64,000 nt of DNA from Prauserella rugosa (GCF_000719975.1 NZ_JOIJ01000017.1:31223-95222), one strand, 5' to 3'; counted from the stretch's first letter, positions 38,499 through 48,376 are shown. A program made the numbers and translations. The notes: generated by a model from the sequence alone, not told the origin.

Positions 38499-39265
38499 GC
38501 GGATCCGGACTGGCCGCCGACCGCGTGGCCCGGCGGCTGGGTGGCGAACTCGTGCTCGACGGCGTGAGCCTGACGCCCGCGGAAGGCTCGACCGTCGGCG
38601 TGCTCGGGCCCAACGGATCGGGCAAGTCGACGTTGCTGCGCGTGCTGGCGGGGGTGCTGGCGCCGTCGGCGGGGGTGGTCACCGTGGACGGGCGCGAGAT
38701 CGGCGACGTCGGCAGACGCACGTTGGCGCGCAGGGTGGCCGTCGTCGAGCAGCATGCCGACACGCAGATCCCGTTGACGGTGCGGGACGTCGTCGGGCTC
38801 GGCCGCGTGCCGCACCGCAGGGCGTGGCTGGCCGCGTCGGCCGACGACGAGGCCGCGGTCGCCCAGGCGCTCGAACAGACCGGCATGACCGCCAAGGCAG
38901 GTCAACGGTGGCAGACGTTGTCCGGCGGAGAACGGCAACGGGTGCAGATCGCCCGCGCCCTCGCCCAGCGACCGCGCGAACTGCTCCTCGACGAGCCGAC
39001 CAACCACCTCGACGTGCAGCACCAGTTCGAGCTTCTCGACCTGCTGACGTCCCTGCCCGTGACGTCGGTCGTCGCCCTCCACGACCTCAACCTGGCAGCG
39101 ATGTACTGCGACGACATCGTCGTCCTCGACCGCGGGGTCGTGGTCGCCGCCGGCAGGCCAGCCGACGTCCTCACCGAGTCGTTGATCATGCAGGTCTACA
39201 ACGTCAAGGCCGACGTCACCACCAGCCCCGAAGGCCACCCCCACGTCCGCTTCATCCGAAGCTGA
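38495..39265 (+). CDS. btuD: BtuD/FepC-type ABC ATPase
   Basis: A 256-residue ATPase from ATG 38495, overlapping the permease stop (ATGA). It has Walker A GPNGSGKST near residue 38, signature LSGGERQRVQIARAL and Walker B LLLDEPTNHLDVQ. It powers the importer. Array E begins 8 bases after the stop. Confidence 0.92.
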   Translation: MSGSGLAADRVARRLGGELVLDGVSLTPAEGSTVGVLGPNGSGKSTLLRVLAGVLAPSAGVVTVDGREIGDVGRRTLARRVAVVEQHADTQIPLTVRDVVGLGRVPHRRAWLAASADDEAAVAQALEQTGMTAKAGQRWQTLSGGERQRVQIARALAQRPRELLLDEPTNHLDVQHQFELLDLLTSLPVTSVVALHDLNLAAMYCDDIVVLDRGVVVAAGRPADVLTESLIMQVYNVKADVTTSPEGHPHVRFIRS

Positions 39266-39273
39266 GGTGCCCC

Positions 39274-39408
39274 CGTGTCGCGCCTTCGGGAGCGCGTGTT
39301 GTGGGTCGAGGAGCGCGTGTTGCGCGTTGGGGAAGCCGTGTTGCGCCCTCGGGAGCCCGTGTTGCGGCCTCGGGGGCGCGTGTTGCGCCTTCCGGGGCCC
39401 TTATCGCG
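39274..39408 (+). repeat. 21-bp-period array E, 7 copies including degenerate ends
   Basis: CGTGTTGCG-type cores at 39274 (degenerate), 39295, 39316, 39337, 39358, 39379 and 39400 (degenerate), all 21 bp apart. The array follows btuD in the same orientation. Confidence 0.88.
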
Positions 39409-39600
39409 GATTCCGGAGCTTGGTTGCGCCCCCGAGAGGCCGATCCCGTGCCTCAGCGAGCTCGCAGCGCCCTACCGGGAGCTGATGAATGCGCCCGTGC
39501 GTGAGGCGAAGCAGCGGCGACTGCGGAGTGCTCAGCAGGCGGGCCGGCTCGCCTGCGACACCACCCTCGGGCCTTCGCCCGACATAGCCGACCTGGGTCC
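39409..39600. other. Spacer between arrays E and F
   Basis: About 190 bp between two convergent arrays, with no credible gene or clear hairpin terminator. The btuD and pstB transcripts converge here. Confidence 0.5.
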
Positions 39601-39755
39601 ACAACACGAGCTCCCAGAAGCGCAACACGCGATCCCCAAGGCGCAACACGAACCCCGAAATCCGCAACACGGCTCCCCGGAAGCGCAACACGGCTCCCCG
39701 GAAGCGCAACACGCGCCCCGGAGGCCACAACACGCGACCCCCAAGGCGCAACACG
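39601..39755 (-). repeat. 21-bp-period array F, 8 copies
   Basis: GCAACACG-type cores at 39601 (ACAACACG), 39622, 39643, 39664, 39685, 39706, 39727 (ACAACACG) and 39748, exactly 21 bp apart. In minus-strand reading it follows the pstB stop within a few bases, facing array E. Confidence 0.92.
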
Positions 39756-39760
39756 GGCTG

Positions 39761-40540
39761 TCAGCCGAAGCGGCCCGAGATGTAGTCCTCCGTCGCCTTC
39801 TTCGCCGGGGTCGAGAAGATCTTCGTGGTCTCGTCGATCTCGACGAGCTCGCCCGGCTTGCCCACACCCTGCAGGTTGAAGAACCCGGTGGTGTCGCTGA
39901 CGCGCGCCGCCTGCTGCATGTTGTGGGTGACGATGACGATCGTGTAGTTCGACTTCAGCTCCAGCATCAGGTCCTCGATGGCCTGGGTGGAGATCGGGTC
40001 GAGGGCCGAGCAGGGCTCGTCCATCAGCAGCACGTCCGGCTGCACCGCGACGGCACGCGCGATGCACAGCCGCTGCTGCTGACCGCCGGAGAGCCCCGAA
40101 CCCGGCTTCTGCAGGCGGTCCTTGACCTCTTCCCACAGGTTGGCCGACTTCAGCGAACGCTCGACGACGTCGTCCATTTCGGACCGCTTGAGCCGCTTGT
40201 TGTTGAGCTTGAGCCCGGCGGCCACGTTGTCGTAGATGGACATCGTGGGGAACGGGTTGGGGCGCTGGAAGACCATGCCGATCTGCCTGCGCACGTTCAC
40301 CGGGTCGACACCGGGCCCGTAGAGGTCGTCGTCGTCCATGACGACCGAACCCTCGACGCGAGCGTTGGGAACGAGCTCGTGCATGCGGTTGAGGGTGCGC
40401 AGGAACGTCGACTTGCCGCAGCCCGACGGCCCGATCAGCGCCGTGACCGACCGCGGCTGGATGGTCATCGACACGCCCTGCACCGCGAGGAACTTGTCGT
40501 AGTAGATGTCGAGATCCTTGACCTCGATGCGCTTAGCCAC
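39761..40540 (-). CDS. pstB: Phosphate ABC transporter ATPase
   Basis: A 259-residue ATPase from GTG 40540. Walker A is GPSGCGKST near residue 34, the signature is [14 protein letters not shown] and Walker B is [14 protein letters not shown]. It is the energising subunit of the high-affinity phosphate importer and last gene of the pst operon. Array F follows its stop. Confidence 0.96.
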   Translation of the reverse strand: MAKRIEVKDLDIYYDKFLAVQGVSMTIQPRSVTALIGPSGCGKSTFLRTLNRMHELVPNARVEGSVVMDDDDLYGPGVDPVNVRRQIGMVFQRPNPFPTMSIYDNVAAGLKLNNKRLKRSEMDDVVERSLKSANLWEEVKDRLQKPGSGLSGGQQQRLCIARAVAVQPDVLLMDEPCSALDPISTQAIEDLMLELKSNYTIVIVTHNMQQAARVSDTTGFFNLQGVGKPGELVEIDETTKIFSTPAKKATEDYISGRFG

Positions 40541-40576
40541 AGTTACTTCCTACTCTTTCCGGGCGCTTCCGGACCG

Positions 40577-41662
40577 TCAACGGGTCTTCGGGGCGAACAG
40601 CTTGGAGATGAGGCGGGCCACGAGGTTCAGCAGCATCACGATGATGATGAGGACCAGCGCGGCACCCCAGGCACGGTCGAACGCGGCCTCCGCGAACAGG
40701 CCAGGGCTCTGGTACTCGTAGTACGAGAACACCGACAGGGTTGTCATACGCCCGTCGAACGGGTTCATGTTCATGGCGTCGGCGAGACCCGCTGTCACGA
40801 GCAACGGTGCCGTTTCACCGATGACGCGGGCGATCGCCAGGGTCACACCCGTGGCGATACCGGCCAGCGCGGTCGGCAGCACCACCTTCGAGATCGTCCG
40901 CCACTTCGGGACGGCCAGCGCGTACGAGGCCTCCCGCAGTTCGTTCGGTACGAGCTTGAGCATCTCCTCGGTGGAGCGGACCACCGTCGGGATCATCAGC
41001 ACGCTCAACGCGACGGCACCGGCGAATCCCATGCGGACACCGGGACCGAAGATCACCACGAAGAGCGCGTAGGCGAACAGACCGGCGACGATCGAGGGGA
41101 TACCGGTCATCACGTCGACGAAGAACGTGATGGCCTTGGCGAGTTTGCCCCTGCCGTACTCGACGAGGTAGATCGCCGTGAACATGCCGATCGGCACCGA
41201 GATCAACGTGGCGAGGCCGGTGATGATCAGCGTGCCCATGATGGCGTGGTAGATACCGCCGCCCTCACCCTCGACTCCGCTCATCGAGTAGGTGAAGAAC
41301 TCGGCGTCGAAACGGGCGAGGCCGTTCGTCACCACGGTGACGATCACCGAGATCAGCGGAAGGAGCGCCAACAGGAACGCACCCGTCACGACCGCCGTGA
41401 CGAACCGGTCGGTCGCCTTACGAGGCCCCTCGACGGTGCGCGACCACGCGTAGATGATCACCGTGTAGGCGATGGCCCCGAGCACGGCCACGGCGGCGAT
41501 GTTCCAGCCGGCGATCAGCCACAGCAGTACGCCGGCCACCGCGACGGCCGCGAGTGTGCCGGGCGCGGCACCGCGCGGGAGCTGCCCCGCGGTCAGCGGC
41601 ACACCACCGAGCGGCCGGTCGAGGTCCGGATCCTGGTTCTGAGTCGTCGTCGGTGTTGACAT
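40577..41662 (-). CDS. pstA: Phosphate ABC transporter permease
   Basis: A 361-residue permease from ATG 41662, which overlaps the pstC stop by one base. The first 100 residues contain extra helices beyond the usual PstA core. The coupling loop (PNELREASYALAVPKWRTI) and final membrane segments match the family. It pairs with PstC in the membrane channel. Confidence 0.94.
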   Translation of the reverse strand: MSTPTTTQNQDPDLDRPLGGVPLTAGQLPRGAAPGTLAAVAVAGVLLWLIAGWNIAAVAVLGAIAYTVIIYAWSRTVEGPRKATDRFVTAVVTGAFLLALLPLISVIVTVVTNGLARFDAEFFTYSMSGVEGEGGGIYHAIMGTLIITGLATLISVPIGMFTAIYLVEYGRGKLAKAITFFVDVMTGIPSIVAGLFAYALFVVIFGPGVRMGFAGAVALSVLMIPTVVRSTEEMLKLVPNELREASYALAVPKWRTISKVVLPTALAGIATGVTLAIARVIGETAPLLVTAGLADAMNMNPFDGRMTTLSVFSYYEYQSPGLFAEAAFDRAWGAALVLIIIVMLLNLVARLISKLFAPKTR

Positions 41663-42612
41663 CAATTGGCTCCGGAGAATTCTTTGCGCCGGTTGATCAC
41701 CGCGCGGGCGGCCATGTTCACGATCAGGGTGATGGCGAACAGCACGAGGCCCGATGCGATGAGGGTGTTCAGTGCGATACCGGTCGACTCGGGGAACTGC
41801 AGCGCGATGTTCGCCGCGATCGTGGGCGGGTTCTCACTGCTGATCAGGTTGAACGAGACGCCGCCCGAGACCGACAGGATCATCGCGACGGCCATCGTCT
41901 CACCGAGTGCGCGACCGAGGCCGAGCATGGAGGCGCCGACGATGCTGGAGCGGCCGAACGGCAGGGCGGCCATCCGGATCATCTCCCAGCGCGTGGAGCC
42001 GAGCGCGAGTGCCGCCTCCTCGTGCAGGGACGGTGTCTGCACGAACGCCTCGCGCACGACCGCGGTGATGATCGGCAGCACCATGACGGCCAGCACGATG
42101 ATCACGACGAACATGGTGCGGCCGGTGGACGAGGCCGGCCCCGCGAAGAACGGGATGAAGCCCAGGTTCTCCGACAGCCACGACGCCGGATCGACCGTCA
42201 ACGGTGCGAGCACATTCATGCCCCACAGGCCGAAGATGATGCTGGGCACCGCGGCGAGCAGGTCGATGATGTAGCCGAGGACCTTGGCAAGGCTGCGCGG
42301 CGCGTAGTAGGTGATGAACAGCGCGATCGCCACCGCAAGCGGAACGGCGATGAGGAGCGCCAGGACCGCCGAGATCAGCGTGCCGAACAGCAGCGGCCAG
42401 ATGTAGACCGCGAGCCCCTGGCCACCGGGGATCGACGATGCCGGAGCGTAGAGCGCCGGCCATGCCTCGGTGATGAGGAAGACCGCCACGCCGGCGAGCA
42501 CCACCAGGATCAGTGCACCCGATCCGGTCGAGATGCCGGAGAAGATGCGGTCACCGGGCCGCTGCGGCACCTTGTGTTGCTTCCGGGGCGGGGCCTCGGT
42601 AGTGGAAGCCAC
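41662..42612 (-). CDS. pstC: Phosphate ABC transporter permease
   Basis: A 316-residue permease with six core helices and the coupling loop EEAALALGSTRWEMIRMAAL. The start at 42612 lies 160 bp after the pstS stop, with a hairpin in between. Confidence 0.94.
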   Translation of the reverse strand: MASTTEAPPRKQHKVPQRPGDRIFSGISTGSGALILVVLAGVAVFLITEAWPALYAPASSIPGGQGLAVYIWPLLFGTLISAVLALLIAVPLAVAIALFITYYAPRSLAKVLGYIIDLLAAVPSIIFGLWGMNVLAPLTVDPASWLSENLGFIPFFAGPASSTGRTMFVVIIVLAVMVLPIITAVVREAFVQTPSLHEEAALALGSTRWEMIRMAALPFGRSSIVGASMLGLGRALGETMAVAMILSVSGGVSFNLISSENPPTIAANIALQFPESTGIALNTLIASGLVLFAITLIVNMAARAVINRRKEFSGAN

Positions 42613-42682
42613 GTTCTATCCCTTCAATCCTCGTGTTCGGCCGCCGCTGTGCCTCACGAAAAGTCTCCTTGACATGCGTGTG

Positions 42683-42720
42683 TCCGGGTGGCTGTCTCTG
42701 CGTCGAAACAGCCACCCGGA
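42683..42720 (-). terminator. Intra-operon hairpin between pstS and pstC
   Basis: TCCGGGTGGCTGT at 42683-42695 and ACAGCCACCCGGA at 42708-42720 are perfect complements with a 12-base loop. Its position suggests partial termination or mRNA stabilisation that keeps the binding protein in excess over the permeases. Confidence 0.75.
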
Positions 42721-42772
42721 CTCCGGGGCGCATGGAATGGTCGCAGCCTCGATAGTGACAGCTACGAACCGA

Positions 42773-43867
42773 TCAGCCTTCGTTGCCGCCGTTGCCGCCA
42801 CCGATGGAGTCGATCGCGGGCTGGATCTCCGAGCGGAGCTTGTCCGAGATCGGCGCCGAACCGGCCTGGTCCTGCGCGGCCTTCTGACCCTCGGCGCTGA
42901 TCGTGTAGTTGAGGAAGTCCTTGACCATGGTCGCCTTGTCGGCGTTGTCGTAGTTCGCGCAGGCCAGCACGTACGACACCAGGACGATCGGGTAGGTGCC
43001 CTCCTCCTTGGTGTCGCGCGCGAGGTCGTAGGCGAAGCTGTGCTCACCGCGGCCCTGCACCCGCTCCGACACGTCGACCACGGCGGCCGCGGCCTCGGGG
43101 GAGTACTCGACGAAGTCGTCGCCGACACCGACCTTGACGGTCGTCAGGCCGTTGGCCTGGCTCGCGTCGGCGTAGCCGATGGTGCCGTTGCCGTTCTTGA
43201 CGGCCTGGACGACACCCGAGGTGCCCTGCGCGGCCTCGCCGCCCTTGACCGGCCACTCGTCGCTGACCTCGTGCGGCCAGTCGTTCGGAGCCGCAGCCTT
43301 GAGGTACTCGACGAAGTTCTCCGTGGTGCCGGAGCCGTCCGAACGGTTCACGGGCGTGATGGCCGTGTCCGGAAGGTTGGCGTTCGGGTTGTCCGCCTTG
43401 ATCTCCGGGTCGTTCCACTTGGTGATCTTCTGGTTGAAGATCTTGGCGATCGTGGCCGGCTTGAGGTTGAGCTCGTCGACGCCCTCGATGTTGGTGATCA
43501 GGGCGACCGGCGACACGTAGGCCGGCACCTCGACGAAGCCACCCTCACCGCAACGCTCCTGCGCGGCCTTCACCTCGTCCTCGTCGAGGTACGCGTCCGA
43601 ACCCGCGAAGTCCACACCCCCGCTGGTGAACTGCTCGCGGCCACCGCTCGACCCGACGGGGTCGTAGTTGATGGTGCCCTCGTGGTTCTTGAGGAAGCCG
43701 GTCCGCCATGCGGTCTGAGCGGCCTCCTGCGAGCTGGCGCCCGCGCCGTTGATCGTGGGGCCGCTCGAGGCGCCCTCCTCGTTCGCGGCGCCGCAGGCGA
43801 CGAGACCGAAGGCGAGGGCGGCCGTCGTCGGCAGAACGAGGGCGCGGCCCAGGGTGGAACGCTTCAC
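42773..43867 (-). CDS. pstS: Phosphate-binding lipoprotein
   Basis: A 364-residue protein from ATG 43867 with lipoprotein signal (VLPTTAALAFGLVACGAANE, Cys near 25). The body matches PstS: GAGASSQEAAQTAWRTGFLK, VNRSDGSGTTENFVEYLKAA and the C-terminal SAEGQKAAQDQAGSAPISDK. It binds inorganic phosphate at the membrane exterior and delivers it to PstCA. Two upstream PHO-box-like repeats suggest PhoP control. Confidence 0.95.
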   Translation of the reverse strand: MKRSTLGRALVLPTTAALAFGLVACGAANEEGASSGPTINGAGASSQEAAQTAWRTGFLKNHEGTINYDPVGSSGGREQFTSGGVDFAGSDAYLDEDEVKAAQERCGEGGFVEVPAYVSPVALITNIEGVDELNLKPATIAKIFNQKITKWNDPEIKADNPNANLPDTAITPVNRSDGSGTTENFVEYLKAAAPNDWPHEVSDEWPVKGGEAAQGTSGVVQAVKNGNGTIGYADASQANGLTTVKVGVGDDFVEYSPEAAAAVVDVSERVQGRGEHSFAYDLARDTKEEGTYPIVLVSYVLACANYDNADKATMVKDFLNYTISAEGQKAAQDQAGSAPISDKLRSEIQPAIDSIGGGNGGNEG

Positions 43868-43972
43868 AGTTGACCTCTTCCGGGGTTCTGGTGCGGCAGA
43901 AGGCCTGCCGCCGCTCGGGGTTGCTGCCGTGACGAACGGTATGGGCGGGAGTTGACGCCCCTCCCCGCATCA

Positions 43973-43990
43973 CGTGAACGGCGGGTGAAC
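43973..43990 (-). promoter_or_regulatory. PHO-box-like repeats upstream of pstS
   Basis: In minus-strand reading GTTCACC (43984-43990) is followed 11 bases on by GTTCACG (43973-43979): the 11-nt direct repeats recognised by PhoP in actinomycetes. They lie about 110 bp upstream of the pstS start. Confidence 0.7.
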
Positions 43991-44116
43991 CCGGCGTTTC
44001 CCCGCGGCGACGTCACGACGACATCACCGCGAGGTGACCGCCGCCTGTCCGCAAACAATCCCCAGCTCATACGGCACGTAGCCATCGCGTAGCCCGAGTG
44101 GATGAAGCCTTGTTGA

Positions 44117-44779
44117 TCAGACGTCGCTGCCACTGTGATTTGGCATACGCCCCGTGACCACGAACAGCATCCGCCGGGCCACCGAGACCGCGTGGTCGGC
44201 GTAGCGCTCGTAGAACCGGCTCAGCAGCGTGAGGTCGACTGCCGGGGAGACACCGTGCTCCCAGCTGCGGTCCATGATCACGCCGAACAGGTTCCGGTGA
44301 ATCTCGTCCACCTCGTCGTCGTCGCTTTCGAGGCTCTTCGCGGCATCGGCGTCGTCACTGCGCACGACGGCCTCCAGCTGACGGGCCAGGCGCACGTCCA
44401 CCTGCCCGAGCCGCTCGAACGCGGGCCGCACCTCCGGCGGCAGCACCGGGTTCGGGTGCCTGCGCCGAGCGGCCTTCGCGACGTGCAGTGCCAGGTCACC
44501 CATGCGCTCGATGCTCTCCGCCGCGTGCAGCGACGCGACGACGATGCGCAGGTCGGTCGCCACCGGCGCCTGGAGCGCGAGCAGGCCGTAGGCCTTCTCC
44601 TCGGCGGCCGAACGTGCGTCGTCGACCTTCACGTCGTCGGAGATGACCTGTTCGGCAAGGGCGAGGTCCTGCTGGAGGAGTGACTTCGTGGCGCGCTCCA
44701 TCGCGTCGGCGACGAGCTGAACCATGTCGCCCAACTGGCCACGCAGATTGTCGAGTTCGAGGTTGTAGGCATCCCGCAT
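44117..44779 (-). CDS. phoU: Phosphate-signalling protein PhoU
   Basis: A 220-residue all-helical PhoU protein with two three-helix repeats (YNLELDNLRGQLGDMVQLVA; GVSPAVDLTLLSRFYERYAD, HAVSVARRM). It coordinates Pst activity with the phosphate two-component system in the cytoplasm. It lies 249 bp upstream of pstS on the same strand, with its own PHO-box-like repeats. Confidence 0.95.
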   Translation of the reverse strand: MRDAYNLELDNLRGQLGDMVQLVADAMERATKSLLQQDLALAEQVISDDVKVDDARSAAEEKAYGLLALQAPVATDLRIVVASLHAAESIERMGDLALHVAKAARRRHPNPVLPPEVRPAFERLGQVDVRLARQLEAVVRSDDADAAKSLESDDDEVDEIHRNLFGVIMDRSWEHGVSPAVDLTLLSRFYERYADHAVSVARRMLFVVTGRMPNHSGSDV

Positions 44780-44824
44780 ACGGCTGACTCTACGGGCCGC
44801 GATGGCCTAACGCCGAATGCCGAT

Positions 44825-44843
44825 GTGAACCATCCATGAACCC
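44825..44843 (-). promoter_or_regulatory. PHO-box-like repeats upstream of phoU
   Basis: TGAACC occurs at 44826 and 44837, 11 bases apart, reading GGTTCAT/GGTTCAC on the minus strand. About 46 bp before the phoU start. Same form as the pstS site. Confidence 0.6.
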
Positions 44844-44917
44844 GGCCTGACGACTTCGTGAGGACTTACCTGCCAGCGGATGCCGGGTGTCCCCCGGAAG
44901 AACCACACGCGACGCGA

Positions 44918-47900
44918 TCAGGACACGGCTGTGTCGGCCGGCTGGTCGACCGCGCGCTGTTCGCCGGGCTCGCCCTGCTCGTCCTGGCCGCTGCCGTTTC
45001 CCTCACCGTTGCCGTTGCCGTCGGCACCTTCCTCGCCGGGAAGCGGGGTGTTGTCGATGATCGCGTCGAACAGGGCGCGCGAGTCCTGTTCGAGCAACAC
45101 CTCGTTGCCGCGTTCGTTCGACTCGCCCACGGTCGGGATCGTCAGGAACTCGACGGCACCCGCGTCGAAGCCGCGCATCGACTGCGCGAGGGTCAACATC
45201 TGGTCGACGCCGATGTTCTCGCCGAACGTGGCCTTGGCGAACGCGTCGACGAAGCCGGTGAGCTTGTCGGTGTCGAACAGCACCTCGCTCGAGAGCGTCT
45301 TCGTCAGCAGCGCGGACAGAAACTTCTGCTGCCGCTCCATGCGGCCGTAGTCGGAGAAGGTCGGATCGCTGTAGACCTTCCGCGCCCGCACGTAGCTCAA
45401 CGCCTGGTCACCACGCAGTTCGACGAGTCCGGTCTCGGTGACGACGTCGCCGAGCGTCTCGTCGACGACGGGCTCGTCGATCTGCACCGGTACGCCGTCC
45501 ACCGCGTCCACCATGTCCTTGAAGCCGTGGAAGTCGACGCCGACGAAGTGGTTGATCTTCATCCCGGTGATGTCCTGGACGACCTTCGTCACGCACTTCG
45601 GCCCGCCCACGGCGTACGCAGTGTTGATCTTGGTGGCTTCCTGGGCGGGGACGACGTCGCCGTACTCTCCGGTCTCCGGGTCCCAGCTCTCGCATTCGGG
45701 CCGGGTGATCTCCAGGTCGCGCGGGAACGAGACGACGACGGCGCGAGCCCTGTCCTCCGGAATGTGCGCGACCATCAGCGTGTCCGACCGCGCCCCACCG
45801 ACCGCGTCGGCGTCGCCGACGTTCTCCTCGGTATCGGCACCCTCCCGCGTGTCCGAGCCGAGGATGATGAAGTTCTCGTCGCCGATCTGACCGGGCAGGA
45901 TGTCGGACGACCCCTCGTCGAGCGCGGCGATCTGGTTGAACTTCGACTCGAACCAGGTCTTCGCGCCCCACGCGATGCCGGTGGCCAGGAAGACCAGCGC
46001 CGCCAAAGCCACGGCCGCGATCCTCGTCGCCAACCGGGCACGGTCGTTCTTGCGCTGCTTCTTCTCCTGCAGGCGGGTGCGCTCGGACGTCTTGCCGGAC
46101 TCGCCCGCGTCGTCCGCTCCGGCTTCCGCGTGCGCGGCGACGTCGTCGCCGGCGTCGTGTGCGTCGGGGTCCTCGTTGTCGTTGGTGTTGCTGTTGGTGT
46201 TGCTGTTGCCGACGGCCGAGCCGCGGCCACCGATGGTCGAGGTGACGACGGCCTGGAGCTTCGTCCGCGTCTGGTCCAGCCGCGCGGCGAGCTTGGCCTT
46301 CCGCGCGCGGCGTTCCTCCTCCTCGGCCTCCAGCTCGTCGTGGGCGGCCGAGAAGCGGGCGAGCGTGTTGTCGATCTTGCGCTTGTACTGCGTCTGCTCG
46401 TCGACCGGCTCCATCTGGTCGGTCATGGTCAGCCGGTCCTCGTCGGTGCGCGGACGAGGACTCAACGGGCGACGCGGTCGGGGCGGCACCGGAGCCGGCT
46501 CGGCCTCCTCGGCCGGTTCGGGGGCAGCGGGCTCCGGTCCCGGTTCTCGTTCCGGGGCAGGCTCGCGTTCCGGCTGCGGGTCCGACTCCGACTGCGGTGC
46601 CGACTGTGGCCCCGGCGGGGGTGCCGGCTGGTCAGGGCCGCCGCTCGATGCCGCGCTCCCGCCCAGCACCGCCGAGACGGCGCCGAGCACGGTCGGCTCG
46701 TCGGGATCGGACTCCCGCGAATGAGGGCGGGGCCGCCGGACGGGCTCGTGCGGTTCGACTCCGTGCGACGCGGCCGGGCGCGGAGCGGCGTCGGCCGGCG
46801 CGGAGTGCGCGCGGGGGCGGCCGGGCGGTGGTTGCCGGCGGCCGTTCGTGCCCTGCGGACGACGCCCCGGCGCGGGCGGCTGCACCCCTGGGGGCTCGGC
46901 CCCTGGCGGCACCGCGGGCGGTCCGGGGACCGGCCGCGGGTTCGGTCCGGAGTTCTGCGGTTTCCGCTGTCCCGGCGGCGCAGGCGGCGCTTCCGGTGGC
47001 CGGGGACCGGGGGCCGGGGGCATCGCACCCTGGCCGGGGCGACGGGGCGGCCCCGGTTCGGGACTGCCGGCCGGCGGCTCCCACGCCTCGGGTTCCGGCC
47101 GCGGACGACGCCCGGGACGGTTCGGGGCCGCGGGCGGATTCGGGGGCGCGGGCGGCGCCCCCGGGGCGGGCGGAGGAACCGCACGGGACCGGGGCAACGC
47201 TCCCGGTTCGGGGGCCGCACCGGGTTGGGGTGCTGCGCCGGATCGGGGCGCTCCACCGGATTGGGGTGCTGCGTCGGCGCGCGGACGCGGCGGGGCGTCC
47301 GCGGCTCGACGCGGGGCGCGGGGCTGCGGGTCGGGGCTCGCCTCCGGTGCCGCGCCGGGGGCGGGAGGCACGGAACGGTTCGACCGGGGATCGGGCGCGG
47401 GCGGACGCGGCGGTTCCTGCGCCCGACTCGGCGGGGCGATCGGGTTCTCCGCAGGCGGACGCGAATCCGACATCCGCGTCGGCGCGTCGACGTCGGCGGG
47501 ATCGATACGGGCCGCGCGCGCCGCCGTGCGGTCGATCCGGCTGGCCGCCGCGTACGCCTCGTCCCGGCTGAAGCCGCCACGTCCACCGCTGTCCGCACTG
47601 CCGTTCGGGGGCTGGTCGCCGCGGGCCTCGGAGTAGCTGCTCGGGTGTCCGTTGGCATGGCCGTTGCTATGGCCGTTGCTCGGACGCCCGCTGCCTGGGT
47701 GGCCGTTACTCGGGTGGCCGTTGCTGGCGTAGCCGCTGGGATGGCCGTGGCCAGGGCCCCCGCCACTCGGCGCGCCGTTGCGTTCGCCGTGCTCGAAGAA
47801 TCCGGAACCGTTCCGGTCGAAGCCGTCGCGACCCGTTCCGTTGTGGGCGGTTCCGTTGTGGGCGGGGCCGCCGCCGACCGAGCCGTGACCGTTGGGCGCT

Positions 47901-48376
47901 CCGTGACCGTTGGATGCGCCGTGACGTCCGCCCTGTCCGGCACCCTCCTCGCCAGGCCCGACACCACGCCGCGCGAGCCCGCCGTATCCCGGGTCGTCGT
48001 ATCCCGAGCCGTCGTACCCGGAGCCGTCGTATCCGGTGTCTCCGCTGCCGTGACGGCCGGGTCTGCCGTTCTCTTCGTGCCAGCTCACACGACTCGACGG
48101 GGCGGGCGGGGCAGGCGGGACGGCACCGTCGGCACCGGAGCCGTTGGCGCCCGCACCAGCGCGTCCGGAACCACGCGTGAGGCGGCCTGCCTGCGGGCTG
48201 TAGCCGGTCTTGGCGAGCAGTTCGGAAACGCTCGTGCCGCCGTCGGATTCGAGGGATCTGCGTCGCTTACGTTCGGAGTCGGCGCGGTTGCGCTCGGCGC
48301 GGGCACGCCACTCCGCGATCTGATCGGCGGCCACCTGGGCATGCCGCGAGGAGGGCGTGCTGTGGTCGTCCGACAC
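44918..48376 (-). CDS. LytR-CpsA-Psr cell-wall ligase with a giant disordered N-terminus
   Basis: A 1152-residue protein from GTG 48376, which has GGAAGGAG upstream. Residues about 1-780 are cytoplasmic, low complexity and very rich in Pro, Gly, Arg and Ala, including a run of GH-containing repeats (NGHPSNGHPGSGRPSNGHSN). A membrane segment lies near 782-808 (AAVALAALVFLATGIAWGAK). The C-terminal 300 residues form the LCP domain with VVVSFPRDLEI, TKINTAYAVGG and SYVRARKVYSD. LCP enzymes attach glycopolymers such as arabinogalactan to peptidoglycan. Rv0822c holds the same relative position. The N-terminus is much longer than in standard LCP proteins. Confidence 0.9.
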   Translation of the reverse strand: MSDDHSTPSSRHAQVAADQIAEWRARAERNRADSERKRRRSLESDGGTSVSELLAKTGYSPQAGRLTRGSGRAGAGANGSGADGAVPPAPPAPSSRVSWHEENGRPGRHGSGDTGYDGSGYDGSGYDDPGYGGLARRGVGPGEEGAGQGGRHGASNGHGAPNGHGSVGGGPAHNGTAHNGTGRDGFDRNGSGFFEHGERNGAPSGGGPGHGHPSGYASNGHPSNGHPGSGRPSNGHSNGHANGHPSSYSEARGDQPPNGSADSGGRGGFSRDEAYAAASRIDRTAARAARIDPADVDAPTRMSDSRPPAENPIAPPSRAQEPPRPPAPDPRSNRSVPPAPGAAPEASPDPQPRAPRRAADAPPRPRADAAPQSGGAPRSGAAPQPGAAPEPGALPRSRAVPPPAPGAPPAPPNPPAAPNRPGRRPRPEPEAWEPPAGSPEPGPPRRPGQGAMPPAPGPRPPEAPPAPPGQRKPQNSGPNPRPVPGPPAVPPGAEPPGVQPPAPGRRPQGTNGRRQPPPGRPRAHSAPADAAPRPAASHGVEPHEPVRRPRPHSRESDPDEPTVLGAVSAVLGGSAASSGGPDQPAPPPGPQSAPQSESDPQPEREPAPEREPGPEPAAPEPAEEAEPAPVPPRPRRPLSPRPRTDEDRLTMTDQMEPVDEQTQYKRKIDNTLARFSAAHDELEAEEEERRARKAKLAARLDQTRTKLQAVVTSTIGGRGSAVGNSNTNSNTNDNEDPDAHDAGDDVAAHAEAGADDAGESGKTSERTRLQEKKQRKNDRARLATRIAAVALAALVFLATGIAWGAKTWFESKFNQIAALDEGSSDILPGQIGDENFIILGSDTREGADTEENVGDADAVGGARSDTLMVAHIPEDRARAVVVSFPRDLEITRPECESWDPETGEYGDVVPAQEATKINTAYAVGGPKCVTKVVQDITGMKINHFVGVDFHGFKDMVDAVDGVPVQIDEPVVDETLGDVVTETGLVELRGDQALSYVRARKVYSDPTFSDYGRMERQQKFLSALLTKTLSSEVLFDTDKLTGFVDAFAKATFGENIGVDQMLTLAQSMRGFDAGAVEFLTIPTVGESNERGNEVLLEQDSRALFDAIIDNTPLPGEEGADGNGNGEGNGSGQDEQGEPGEQRAVDQPADTAVS

